Shown: positions 51,580 to 61,233 of the stretch, in pieces
Layout of the letters: every line of letters begins with the position of its first letter
How positions within the stretch are numbered: the stretch's first letter is position 1
Assembly: GCA_023701135.1 (NCBI GenBank)
Contig: JAMPXP010000012.1
Location: 62,001-126,000, forward strand
Reading direction: 5' to 3'
Source of the DNA: Desulfobacula sp.
GTDB taxonomy: Bacteria > Desulfobacterota > Desulfobacteria > Desulfobacterales > Desulfobacteraceae
Length of the DNA: 64,000 nt
Program-made: the position numbers and the translations under genes
The notes under the pieces: generated by a model
Databases searched by the model: none
Seen by the model: the letters and a program-made list of their open reading frames with translations, nothing else
Told to the model about the DNA's origin: nothing

Positions 51580-53194
51580 GCGCTGTCTCCTGAAAAATAG
51601 GAAGGTCAAGGGTAAAGGTTGCCCCAAGGTCAAGGCCGTCACTGTGAACGCTCAAGCTTCCTCCCAGCCCTTTGGCGGCAATGGCCCCGCTGTGCAGGCC
51701 GAAACCGTGCCCTGATTTGCGTGTGGTAAACCCATGCTGAAAAATCCGGGTTAAATTTTCAGAAGGAATCCCCCTCCCATTGTCCGAGACCTGCATGCTC
51801 AAACGGTCAGGACCGGAACAAAAAATCCGCAACGTGATGATTTTCTCCTTTTCAAGTCCGGCGCAGGCATATTTGGCGTTATTGATCAAATTTAAAAGGA
51901 TCTGCAGGACTTTGTGCTTGTCCGCGGTGATGGGAGGCACATCCCGGTATTGCCGCTCTACACTGATTTCATGACGGGCCAGGGCTCCGGCGCTGAGCTT
52001 CAGGGTATCCTCCATCAACTGTTCCGGGGCAATGGTTTCAAGAACACCTGAAACGCGACCATAACTCTGCTGCATGGTTACAATTTCCTTGATATGAGCA
52101 ATCCGCTGTTGCAGCGCTTCGGTTTCCCTTAAAATAAGCTGTTGTTCTTCAAGAAGCACCGAGGACAAAGAGGTCAGATAGACCGGAATCTGCCGTCCCC
52201 TGGGATCCTCTGCCAAAAACCGCCCCAAATCGGCTCCGGACTCGGCGATCAGACCGGCCACCTTGGCAATGTTTCCCATGCGGGATTCCCGGACCTGATT
52301 CATGATCAGGTTGCAGGACACATTGACACTGTTCAGTACATTGCCCACATTATGCAAGACCCCAGTGGCCACCTCGGCCATGCCCGCAGCCCTGGACAAT
52401 TCCAGAAGAGAACTCTGGGCCGTGGCCAGTTCCGCCAGGGCCAGTTCCTTGGCAAGAACCTGATCCTGCAATTCTTTGGTCCGCTCCTCCACCCGCTGTT
52501 CCAAACTCGCCTTTGCTTCCAGCAGCTCTTCCTGGTCATGACGGCGGGCTTCGGCGAGCTGTAATGCCTTTTCAGTTGTTTCCTGGAGTGCGGTTGTCCG
52601 CTGAATCACCAGCTCTTCCAATGAATTCTGATAGTCCAGCAATTGCTGTTCCAGACTTTTGATCCCCACGAGGGGCATCCTGTATACCAGCATGGACAGG
52701 CTTCCCCCCATGACCAGGCAGAGGATGAAAATGGTAAGGGCCTTAACAAGGAATGATCCGGCGGCCAGATGAATCCATATTTCACCGATCTTTTGATTGT
52801 TAAACAGAATTGAAGCAGGCTCTCCCTGAATCGCAAATTGGCTGAAAAGACCCTGGGTCTTTTCCCTATGGCTGAACTGGGTGATGGGGTTTGATTGGCC
52901 ATCCAGAACGGCGATGCTGAAAATGCCCTTGTTGGGGACAAAGCTTTCAATGATCTCTGAATATTTGGTTGCCTGATATTTCCAAAGGCCTGGAGAGCCG
53001 GCCGCCAATTGCCGGATGCTGTCGCTGAGCTGTCTGGCGTACAAGCTTGTCTCATTTTTCAGCCTCTTGAATTCAAGGTAAGAATAGGCTCCGGGAATCA
53101 GGAATGAAATCACGAGGCAGATGATCAGTGACACAGGAAGCAGTTTTTTGGAAAGCTCCCTGCTGATGCTGATCTGTTTGTCGCGTCGAATCAT
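51566..53194 (-). CDS. Membrane sensor histidine kinase
   Basis: A 542-residue kinase. A transmembrane helix at about residues 18-40 and a second at about 165-185 bracket a periplasmic sensor of about 125 residues. A long coiled coil (about 200-275) leads to the phospho-acceptor region with [14 protein letters not shown], and the ATPase lobe follows with [18 protein letters not shown] and [10 protein letters not shown]. The H-box [10 protein letters not shown] belongs to a variant HisKA type. Its stop overlaps the start of the hybrid kinase/receiver, and it follows the PstS-like gene by 8 bases. The three genes look like one sensory operon in which the binding protein may present a ligand to the periplasmic domain. 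Confidence 0.92.
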   Translation of the reverse strand: MIRRDKQISISRELSKKLLPVSLIICLVISFLIPGAYSYLEFKRLKNETSLYARQLSDSIRQLAAGSPGLWKYQATKYSEIIESFVPNKGIFSIAVLDGQSNPITQFSHREKTQGLFSQFAIQGEPASILFNNQKIGEIWIHLAAGSFLVKALTIFILCLVMGGSLSMLVYRMPLVGIKSLEQQLLDYQNSLEELVIQRTTALQETTEKALQLAEARRHDQEELLEAKASLEQRVEERTKELQDQVLAKELALAELATAQSSLLELSRAAGMAEVATGVLHNVGNVLNSVNVSCNLIMNQVRESRMGNIAKVAGLIAESGADLGRFLAEDPRGRQIPVYLTSLSSVLLEEQQLILRETEALQQRIAHIKEIVTMQQSYGRVSGVLETIAPEQLMEDTLKLSAGALARHEISVERQYRDVPPITADKHKVLQILLNLINNAKYACAGLEKEKIITLRIFCSGPDRLSMQVSDNGRGIPSENLTRIFQHGFTTRKSGHGFGLHSGAIAAKGLGGSLSVHSDGLDLGATFTLDLPIFQETAHDAR

Positions 53195-53202
53195 AGGGTT
53201 TC

Positions 53203-54049
53203 CTAGGGCAAGGGAAGGTACCCATTCTCCTGTAAAATCTTTTTTCCCGCCTCGGTGCTCACAAACCCGAGAAACCGTTTTGCTTCGTCCGGGAGAAGTT
53301 CCGGACGATAAATAAAGGAAAGCGTTCGGCTCAAGGGATATGTCCCGTTCCTAACCCTCTCCATATCCGGAGCGATGCCGTCAAGCTTCAAGGCCTTAAC
53401 TCTCAGATGCTCGGTGGCGACCATCCCAAGATCTGTTACGCCGATGGCATAGGGCGTATTTGAAAGTGCCCGGTTTGCATCCTGGTCATTAAAATAAAGG
53501 GTCCAGCGCTTGGCGTCATGGCTCTCGGTATAGACTTCCCTAAATCCGGGAAGGGCAGCCTGAAGCACCAGAAAACCGCTATCGGACTTTTCCCTTGCCT
53601 GAACGATGATGGGATTGCCGTCTTTCCATGTCGTCCTTGTTCCCTTGAAAATCTCGATTAATTGCCGAGTGGTAATCGTGTCCTCCTGAACGGAGGAGTG
53701 GGCGCCGACAATGATTGCCACACGGGCATAGGGATGTTCAACAAGCCCCAGGTTCTTTTCCTCTTCCTTCAGGGACCGGGAGACCAATCCCAGGGTGATG
53801 GCCCCATCGGTAACAGCCTTTATGGCGCCCTTGGTGCCGATACTGCCGGGGATATCGATGGTAATGGTCTGATTTTCCTCTACAAAGGCCTTTGCCAAGA
53901 GACGGGTGATGCCCAAATTAACACCCGATCCGGCAGCTATAACAGCTTCCGGATGAGCTGGAGCCGGGATGTCTGAGGCCCGGCCGGGAGATCCGAACCC
54001 TAAACCCCCAACGATAAAAATACCCATCAAAAAAAAAAAAGTGCCTCAT
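53203..54049 (-). CDS. PstS-like periplasmic binding protein, start displaced by a homopolymer
   Basis: A phosphate-binding-protein-like (PBP type 2) solute receptor. VIAAGSGVNLGITRLLAKAF, DIPGSIGTKGAIKAV, DGAITLGLVSRSLKEEE, and the C-terminal SFIYRPELLPDEAKRFLGFVSTEAGKKIL follow the PstS plan, but at about 275 residues it is short. The best start is ATG 54049, with CAGGAGG upstream and MRHFFF opening a signal peptide. A run of 12 T separates it from the rest of the frame by one base; 11 T would give MRHFFFLMGIFIVGGLGFG and an intact signal peptide. Without it only a TTG (54030) or ATG (54027) without ribosome-binding site remains. No transport genes are nearby, so a sensory role with the next kinase is likely. 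Confidence 0.75.
54029..54040. repeat. A12/T12 homopolymer at the start of the PstS-like gene
   Basis: Twelve consecutive A on the plus strand (T on the coding strand) lie 7 bases inside the gene after the strongly signalled ATG at 54049. The count of 12 puts the start out of frame; 11 or 14 restores it. Possible meanings are a phase-variable tract, transcriptional slippage or a sequencing error. Confidence 0.9.
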
Positions 54050-54212
54050 GTCGCCTCCTGTATCATTTCAGTATCTGTTCGGCAGGAATGTTTCCTCAGG
54101 ATATCTGCTTTATCTCATGAAAAAAAAGGAAGTTCAACCGAAATCCATGGGAGGCATAAACCCTAACGGTTCAATTTGACATTTTTGTACTTTGCGTTAC
54201 TATGCAAAAGCG

Positions 54213-57200
54213 ATGAATGAATCCAAATCCATACCCTCCAAAAGGCAGCCGGCAAGACCGAAAAATAAAGGCCGGGAAGCATTGCCGCTCTTCAAACCCG
54301 CCCGGATCACCTTTAACCCGGATCTGCCCATTACGGACAAAAAAGAGGAAATCATCCAGGCCATAAAACACAACCCCGTGGTCATCATCTCCGGGGCCAC
54401 CGGGTCCGGCAAGACCACCCAGATCCCGAAATTCTGCCTTGAGGCGGGGCGGGGGATCACCGGCCGCATCGGCTGCACCCAGCCCCGGCGCATCGCTGCC
54501 GTCACCGTGGCGGCAAGGATTGCCGAGGAACTGGGTGAACCCCTGGGACAGTCCCTTGGATATAAAATCCGGTTTGACGACAAGACAAGCCCCAGGGCCT
54601 GCATCAAACTCATGACCGACGGCATCCTTCTGGCCGAAACCCAGACAGACCGGTTTTTAAACGCCTATGATACCCTTATCGTGGATGAAGCCCATGAACG
54701 AAGCCTCAACATCGATTTTACCCTGGGTATTCTAAGACGCTTAGTAAACCGTCGAAAAGACTTGAAACTCATCATCACCTCGGCCACCATCGATACGGAA
54801 AAATTCTCCAAAGCCTTTGGCAATGCCCCGGTGATAGAGGTCTCCGGCCGGATGTTTCCGGTTGAAATCCTCTACCGGCCCTATCTGAATAAGGCAGGCG
54901 ATGATCCGGAAGCCGAAGATCAAGGCTATGTTGAAGCTGCCGTCGAGGCGGTCTTCCACATTCTTTCGACCTCCAGGTCCGGTGATATCCTGGTCTTCAT
55001 GCCGACGGAACAGGATATCGGCGAAACCCTGGACCTGATCCGCAGCCGAAGGCTTCCGGGAATAACGGGTTTGCCTCTTTTTGCAAGGCTTTCGGCCCAG
55101 GAACAGTCCCGGATCTTTTCCCGCCAGGCCGGAAGAAAAATTATTGTGGCCACCAATGTGGCGGAAACCTCTTTGACCATCCCCGGCATCAAATATGTGG
55201 TGGACACGGGCCTGGCAAGAATTCCAAGCTATTCTCCCCGGACAAGGACCACGGCCCTTCCGGTCAGCCCCATTTCCCAGTCTTCGGCCAACCAGCGGGC
55301 CGGGCGGTGTGGCCGGGTTGAAAACGGGATCTGTATCCGGCTCTTTGATGAGGATGAATTTGCAAAAAGGCCTTTTTTTACCTCGCCGGAAATTTTAAGA
55401 AGCAATCTTGCCGAAGTTATCCTCAGGATGATATCCCTGAATCTCGGAGATGTTTCAAATTTCCCCTTTATTGATCCTCCCTCTCCCAAAAGTATCCAGG
55501 ACGGATTTGCCACCCTTCTGGAACTTGGGGCCATTGAAGGAAAAAAAGGCAGCGGCAGCAAGACCGGGGGAAAGGCATACCAGCTCACCCCCATGGGACA
55601 GGTCATGGCCAAACTGCCCATGGATCCCAAATTATCCAGAATTTTAATCGAGGCCGACAAAAACGGATGTCTTGACGAAGCCGCCGTCATCACCACGGCC
55701 CTGACCATTTCAGACCCGCGGCAAAGGCCATTGGATAAAGCCCAGCAAGCCGACCAGAAGCACGCGCTGTTCAAGGACCCGTCCTCTGATTTCGTGACCC
55801 TCTTAAATATCTGGAACGCCGTCAAGGCTGCAGAAAAAAGATTAACATCCCGGTCCGGGCTCAAGGCCTTTTGTCAGGATCATTTCCTGAGTTTCAGGCG
55901 GATCAGGGAATGGAGCGATATTCACGGACAGGTCCTCAAGATTTTAAAGGAATACGGTATTGGCGGGAAAGCAAAACTACCCGTTTCCGGCGGCACCCAG
56001 GGATTAAAGGCAAAAACCTTTGACATTGGCGGGCCCCTTTATATCGCCCTTCATCAATCCCTGCTGGCCGGTTATATCTCCAGCATTGCCCATAAAAAGG
56101 AAAAAAATCTTTTCACGGCGGCAAAGGGGCAGCAGACAGTGATATTCCCCGGCTCCGGCCTTTTTGATAAGGCAGGTAACTGGATTGTGGCCGCAGAATT
56201 CGTCAAAACCAGCCGGCTTTTTGCAAGGACCGTCGCCAATATAGACCCTGAATGGCTGGAACCCATTGCAAAGAACCTGTGTACCTATACCTATTCAGCC
56301 CCCCACTGGGAAAAAACCGAGGGCCGGGTCACGGCCACCGAGCAGGTGTCTCTGTTCGGGCTCATCATTGTCAATGACCGGAAAATTGCCTACGGTAAAA
56401 TCAATCCCCTGGAGTCGGGGGAAATTTTCATCCGCCATGCCCTGGTCCGGGGGGAAATCCGGCAACGCTTCGAATTCATGGCCCATAATCAAAAATTAAT
56501 GGCGTCCCTTGAAGATCTTGAACATAAAACAAGAAAAAGAGACATCCTGGCATCGGAAGAGGATATTTTTCTTTTTTATCAGTCCAGGCTTCCTGAACCA
56601 TTTTCTGATATCCGGTCCTTTGCCCGGTTCATCAAAGAAAAGAATGATCCTGATTTTTTAAAAATGACCCTGGAGGACCTCCAAAAATCCGATGTTGACG
56701 CCCATGAACTCTCCTTATACCCCGATACCCTGACCATGGCCCAGGGTAAATTCAATCTCGAATATGAATTCAATCCCGGTTCGCAAAAGGACGGGGTCAC
56801 CCTGAAAATCCCTGCTTCTTCCGCTCCTTTTATTTCCAGGGATCGCCTGGACAGGCTGGTGCCGGGGCTTTTTGAGGAAAAAATCGCAGCTCTCATCAAG
56901 GCCCTTCCCAAATCATACCGGGTAAAACTGGTTCCCATATCGGAAAAAGCCGCCGCCATTGCATCTGAAATGCCAAAAGAAGACCGGCCCCTGTTCTGCC
57001 TGTTGTCTTCTTTCATTCAAAACCGGTTTAATGTCCGGATTCCGGAAACCCTATGGTCAGATCAGGATTTGCCCGATCATCTCAAAATGCGGATTTCCAT
57101 CCGGGATGAAAGGGGAAAAGAAATCCAGTCCTCCCGGGACAAGGCCGTGTTAAGCCAATTTACCGGTACCTTACCGGTTCAACAGGATGATGTCTTGAAT

Positions 57201-58124
57201 AAGGCCCGCCAAAAATTTGAAAGATCCCGTATCCGGCAATGGGATTTCCCGGACCTTGAAGCATCCATTATCCTGAGCACGACCCCTCATCATATCCTAA
57301 AGGCTTACCCCGGCCTTAAGATTGAGGCTGATCCGGAAAAAAATACGGAAACCCTCTCCTTAAGATTGTTCTTATCCCAAAAAGAAGCAGAGACAAGCCA
57401 TTGTGAGGGCATCAAATATCTTTTCACCCTCCTGTTCCCCGATGATTTCAAATCCTTGAAAAAGTATATCCAGGCATCATCCGGGATAAAAGAGACGGCC
57501 CTGTTCTTCAATGGACGGTCCGAATTTCAAAATTCCCTTTTCAACCGGATCACCACCGATTTTTTTGCAAAACCCATCCGGACTCAAAAAGAGTTTGAGT
57601 CCCATGCCGGACGGGAAATCCCCCGCCTTTACAAAAACGGCCAAGAATTTATTAAGATGATAACGGACCTGGGCCAAGAGTACCGGGCCTGTTTTGAACT
57701 GATCCAGAAATTGTCCTTTCAACACAGAAAAATGAAAAAAACAACCGATATGTTGACCTGTCTCTTCAATGACCTGAAAAACCTTGTGCCCCCGAATTTT
57801 GCCGATCTTTATACCCATGACAGGATCAGGCATCTGGCTCGGTTTACGGCCTGCCTCCGGATCAGGGCCCAAAGGCTGGCGGACAATCCTTTGAAGGAAG
57901 AAAAAAAGATCATGCAGTTGGAAAAGTACACGCGTCATCTTCCCGCCTTTCTATCCTCTCTTTCCGTTCATTCAACACCGGAAAAATCTTCATGCGTGGA
58001 AGAATTTTTCTGGCTTCTTGAGGAATATAAAATATCTTTATTTGCTCCTGAACTTAAAACCATGGTAAAGATTTCGGAAAAAAAGCTGGACACTTTTCTG
58101 GTTAAACTGTCAACCATGATATGA
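54213..58124 (+). CDS. hrpA: DEAH-box RNA helicase HrpA
   Basis: A 1303-residue DEAH helicase, the same size as E. coli HrpA (1300). Motifs: ISGATGSGKTTQIPKF (Walker A), CTQPRRIAAV, VDEAHERSL (DEAH), TSATIDTEKF, then VATNVAETSLTIPGI and QRAGRCGRV. A long C-terminal region with the HrpA-specific DUF3418-like segment follows. HrpA acts on mRNA and stalled ribosomes. The ATG at 54213 (MNESKS) is taken; an in-frame TTG at 54192 adds seven residues. It diverges from the PstS-like sensory operon, and about 85 bases separate it from the next kinase gene. Confidence 0.96.
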   Translation: MNESKSIPSKRQPARPKNKGREALPLFKPARITFNPDLPITDKKEEIIQAIKHNPVVIISGATGSGKTTQIPKFCLEAGRGITGRIGCTQPRRIAAVTVAARIAEELGEPLGQSLGYKIRFDDKTSPRACIKLMTDGILLAETQTDRFLNAYDTLIVDEAHERSLNIDFTLGILRRLVNRRKDLKLIITSATIDTEKFSKAFGNAPVIEVSGRMFPVEILYRPYLNKAGDDPEAEDQGYVEAAVEAVFHILSTSRSGDILVFMPTEQDIGETLDLIRSRRLPGITGLPLFARLSAQEQSRIFSRQAGRKIIVATNVAETSLTIPGIKYVVDTGLARIPSYSPRTRTTALPVSPISQSSANQRAGRCGRVENGICIRLFDEDEFAKRPFFTSPEILRSNLAEVILRMISLNLGDVSNFPFIDPPSPKSIQDGFATLLELGAIEGKKGSGSKTGGKAYQLTPMGQVMAKLPMDPKLSRILIEADKNGCLDEAAVITTALTISDPRQRPLDKAQQADQKHALFKDPSSDFVTLLNIWNAVKAAEKRLTSRSGLKAFCQDHFLSFRRIREWSDIHGQVLKILKEYGIGGKAKLPVSGGTQGLKAKTFDIGGPLYIALHQSLLAGYISSIAHKKEKNLFTAAKGQQTVIFPGSGLFDKAGNWIVAAEFVKTSRLFARTVANIDPEWLEPIAKNLCTYTYSAPHWEKTEGRVTATEQVSLFGLIIVNDRKIAYGKINPLESGEIFIRHALVRGEIRQRFEFMAHNQKLMASLEDLEHKTRKRDILASEEDIFLFYQSRLPEPFSDIRSFARFIKEKNDPDFLKMTLEDLQKSDVDAHELSLYPDTLTMAQGKFNLEYEFNPGSQKDGVTLKIPASSAPFISRDRLDRLVPGLFEEKIAALIKALPKSYRVKLVPISEKAAAIASEMPKEDRPLFCLLSSFIQNRFNVRIPETLWSDQDLPDHLKMRISIRDERGKEIQSSRDKAVLSQFTGTLPVQQDDVLNKARQKFERSRIRQWDFPDLEASIILSTTPHHILKAYPGLKIEADPEKNTETLSLRLFLSQKEAETSHCEGIKYLFTLLFPDDFKSLKKYIQASSGIKETALFFNGRSEFQNSLFNRITTDFFAKPIRTQKEFESHAGREIPRLYKNGQEFIKMITDLGQEYRACFELIQKLSFQHRKMKKTTDMLTCLFNDLKNLVPPNFADLYTHDRIRHLARFTACLRIRAQRLADNPLKEEKKIMQLEKYTRHLPAFLSSLSVHSTPEKSSCVEEFFWLLEEYKISLFAPELKTMVKISEKKLDTFLVKLSTMI

Positions 58125-58209
58125 GGTGTTCCACATACGTTTTTCCTTGTTATTATCGGGAAAAACTTTTAAGTAGACCTATACGGATAATCATGCTTCG
58201 AGGTGACTC

Positions 58210-59847
58210 GTGAATGATGACTTTGAAATAAAAAAGATCAAACGGTTAAACCTTGTTTTGAGGGCCTTCAGGGATATCGGCAGACTGCTGGTGACCCAGG
58301 ACGACAAACAGAAACTCATTGACGGGATCTGCCGCATCCTGGTGGAAAAAAGAGGGTATTACAATGCCTGGATAGGCCTGATGGATGAAGAAGGCTCCGT
58401 CCGGATGATTGCCCAGGAAGGCTTCAACAGTCATTTTGATCCCATGCGCAGGCTGCTTGAGGAAAAGCAGTTTACCCGCTGCATCCAGAAAACCCTTGAG
58501 TCCAAAGAAGTATTTTCTGTGGCCGACCCTGTCACGGAATGCCCGGACTGCATGCTGTCGAAAAACTATTCAGGCCGTGGATCCATGGCCGTCCGGCTCT
58601 CCCATGAAGGCAGAAACTACGGGTTTCTGGTCCTGTCCATTCCCCAGGCCCTGAACCAGGATGAAACGGAAAAATCAATAGTAAAGGAAATTTCAGACGA
58701 TATTGCCTTGGGAATATACAGGATTGACCTGGAGGAAAAAAGGAAAACCGCCGAAAGGGAAAAAGAAGAAAGCAACAAGCGGTTTCAGACCCTTATCGAC
58801 AATGCCCTAAATTGCATCTCCATTCTCCAGAATGATAAAAAAGTGTATATGAACCCGGGTCTTAGAAAGATTCATCGTCTGATTATCAATGCCTTTGAGC
58901 CCCCTGATTTTGAAAACGTCTATATTGAGGACCGGGAACGGATCAAACAAAACTACAACGATCTTCTATCCGGACAGATAGACCATATTGACACGGATTT
59001 CAGATATCACCCCGAGGGTTTTGAAAAATATTCCCAGGTTCGGTGGGCCTTGATCAGCGCCCGGAAATTTGATTACCTGGGAATTGAATCCATCCTCACC
59101 AATGTCATGGACATCACCGACAGCAAAGAAATGGAAAATTTCTTAAGAATCCAGGATAAAATGGCCTCCCTTGGCCGTGTAACCGCCGGAATCGCCCACG
59201 AAATCAGGAATCCTTTGTCCGGAATCTATATCTACCTGAAAGCCGTAAAAAATATTTACAACAATATGGGGGATATCAATACCGTCCTTTCCATCATCGG
59301 CAAAATCGAACTGGCCGCCAATAAAATCGAATCCATCATCAAACGGGTCATGGATTTTTCCAAGCCCGGCAAGCCCCGGTTCGTCATGACCAATATCAAT
59401 GAAAATATTGATGAAGTGTCCAAACTCACGGCCGTTACCCTGCGGAAAAACGGGATCAATTTCATTAAACATCTGGACCCTGCCCTGCCTGAATGCTGGA
59501 ACGAACCCCACCTCATCGAGCAGGTGGTCCTGAATCTGATCACCAATGCCGCCGAAGCCATGAAAGGCTTTGAAGGGGAAAAAACCATTGAGCTGAAGAC
59601 ATACCGGGAAAAAGACAGTATTGCCATCTCCATCAAGGACTCCGGACCCGGCATCCCCATATCCAGCCAGTCCAAAATCTTTGACCCGTTCTTTACCACC
59701 AAAACCAACAGCTCCGGCATCGGCCTCAGCATCTGCCACAGAATCATTACCGATCACGGAGGGTCCCTGCGGTTCAATTCCGGCCTCAAGAGCGGAGCCC
59801 AGTTTATTATCGAACTGCCCCTTCAACGACATGAAAGGCAAGCATGA
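58210..59847 (+). CDS. GAF-PAS histidine kinase
   Basis: A 545-residue cytoplasmic kinase. A GAF-type domain (about 25-180: RILVEKRGYYNAWIGLMDEEGSV, then YGFLVLSIPQAL) is followed by a PAS-like segment (about 195-300) and the kinase core. The phospho-acceptor is in AGIAHEIRNPLSGIYIYLK, the ATPase lobe has VVLNLITNAAEA, DSGPGIP and SSGIGLSICHRII. No membrane segment is seen. The start is GTG at 58210 with GAGGTG upstream. Its stop overlaps the ATG of the NtrC-type regulator (ATGA), so the two form a cognate pair. Confidence 0.93.
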   Translation: MNDDFEIKKIKRLNLVLRAFRDIGRLLVTQDDKQKLIDGICRILVEKRGYYNAWIGLMDEEGSVRMIAQEGFNSHFDPMRRLLEEKQFTRCIQKTLESKEVFSVADPVTECPDCMLSKNYSGRGSMAVRLSHEGRNYGFLVLSIPQALNQDETEKSIVKEISDDIALGIYRIDLEEKRKTAEREKEESNKRFQTLIDNALNCISILQNDKKVYMNPGLRKIHRLIINAFEPPDFENVYIEDRERIKQNYNDLLSGQIDHIDTDFRYHPEGFEKYSQVRWALISARKFDYLGIESILTNVMDITDSKEMENFLRIQDKMASLGRVTAGIAHEIRNPLSGIYIYLKAVKNIYNNMGDINTVLSIIGKIELAANKIESIIKRVMDFSKPGKPRFVMTNINENIDEVSKLTAVTLRKNGINFIKHLDPALPECWNEPHLIEQVVLNLITNAAEAMKGFEGEKTIELKTYREKDSIAISIKDSGPGIPISSQSKIFDPFFTTKTNSSGIGLSICHRIITDHGGSLRFNSGLKSGAQFIIELPLQRHERQA

Positions 59848-61226
59848 TCCGCTATGCCGTCGCCATTGTGGATGATGAGGAAACCATCCGCGACAGCCTC
59901 GAGATGGTCCTGTCCGAAGACTATACCATTTCCTGTTTTCCCGATGCAGAATCCTTTTTGTTGTCTTTAAAAAAATCCTCTCCGGATCTGGTTCTGATGG
60001 ATATCGGCCTGCCGGCCATGAACGGCATCGATGCCCTGAATATTGCAAAACAGAAAATACCCGACCTGGCGGTTATCATGATCACCGCCTTTGAAGACAT
60101 CCAGATGGTGATCCGGTCCATGAAAAAAGGAGCCTTTGACTTTATCCTGAAGCCCATCAATCCGGATATTCTCGAACTCACCATACAAAAGGCCGTTGCC
60201 TCCATTGCCCTGAGAAAAGAGGTCAAGCTTCTCCAGGAAAAATACCTGAAGGACCATGAACCTGTTTTTATCGGTGAAAGCAAGCATATTGAAGATGTCA
60301 TGGATTTTATCCATACCGTGGCCAAAAGTCCGGACACCCCCATCATGATCATGGGGGAAACGGGCACGGGAAAAGAATTGATCGCCAAGGCCATCCATGC
60401 CAGAAGTCCCTTATTTCAGGGGCCTTTCATTGCCGTGAACTGTTCTGCCTTTCCCGATGAACTCATTGAGAGCGAACTGTTCGGTTATGATGAAGGCGCC
60501 TTCTCCGGGGCAAAAAAACAAGGCAAAAAAGGATTGATCGAAGAAGCGGACAACGGCACCCTTTTTCTGGATGAGGTGGCGGACCTGAGCCTTGCCGGTC
60601 AGGCCAAACTCCTGCGGTTTCTTGAAAACGGTGAGTTTTACAAAGTCGGCAGCACAAAAAAGCATTCGGTCAAGGTGAGAATCGTCTCAGCCACCAATAA
60701 GAACCTGGAAGAGCTCATGGAAAAAGACCTTTTCAGAAAAGACCTTTTTTTCAGACTCTGTGTGGTCAAGGCGAAAATTCCTTCCCTGAATGAAAGAAAA
60801 GAAGACATCCCGACCCTGGCCAGATATTTCTTATTTCAGTTCAACCGAAAATTTAAAAAAAATGTCGTTGCCATCTCCCTGGAAGCAGAGAATCTTCTGC
60901 TCTCCCACCCCTTTACCGGAAATGTCCGGGAGCTCAAAAATATGATTGAACGGGCAGCCCTCATTGCAAAAACCAGCACCCTTACCGGAGAAGATCTGGG
61001 GATTCAGGAGACCCTCCCGACCGGAAATCCGGCCCCGGACAAAGTATCAGACATCCCCGTCAGCATCCCGGAACAGGGGCTGAATCTGACCGGACTGCTG
61101 GAAAATATTGAAAAAAAATATATGGAACAGGCCCTATTGCTGACCCGGGGCAATGAAAGCAAGGCTGCCAGGCTTTTGAAAATGAATCACCATACCTTCA
61201 GGTATAAATTGAAAAAAATAAATTAA
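59844..61226 (+). CDS. NtrC-type response regulator with GAFSGA loop
   Basis: A 460-residue two-component regulator paired with the preceding kinase. The receiver is intact: VDDEE near residue 10, phospho-acceptor in LVLMDIGLPAMNG (about residue 50), and the Lys of FILKP. The AAA+ domain has GETGTGKELIAKAIH, ELFGYDEGAFSGAKK, LFLDEVADL, and the arginine region near LFRKDLFFRL. The sigma-54 contact loop GAFTGA is GAFSGA here; Ser for Thr is a mild change. The C-terminal Fis-type helix-turn-helix (NESKAARLLKMNHHTFRYKLKKI) is complete. Its target promoters are not evident. Confidence 0.94.
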   Translation: MIRYAVAIVDDEETIRDSLEMVLSEDYTISCFPDAESFLLSLKKSSPDLVLMDIGLPAMNGIDALNIAKQKIPDLAVIMITAFEDIQMVIRSMKKGAFDFILKPINPDILELTIQKAVASIALRKEVKLLQEKYLKDHEPVFIGESKHIEDVMDFIHTVAKSPDTPIMIMGETGTGKELIAKAIHARSPLFQGPFIAVNCSAFPDELIESELFGYDEGAFSGAKKQGKKGLIEEADNGTLFLDEVADLSLAGQAKLLRFLENGEFYKVGSTKKHSVKVRIVSATNKNLEELMEKDLFRKDLFFRLCVVKAKIPSLNERKEDIPTLARYFLFQFNRKFKKNVVAISLEAENLLLSHPFTGNVRELKNMIERAALIAKTSTLTGEDLGIQETLPTGNPAPDKVSDIPVSIPEQGLNLTGLLENIEKKYMEQALLLTRGNESKAARLLKMNHHTFRYKLKKIN

Positions 61227-61233
61227 AAATAAA

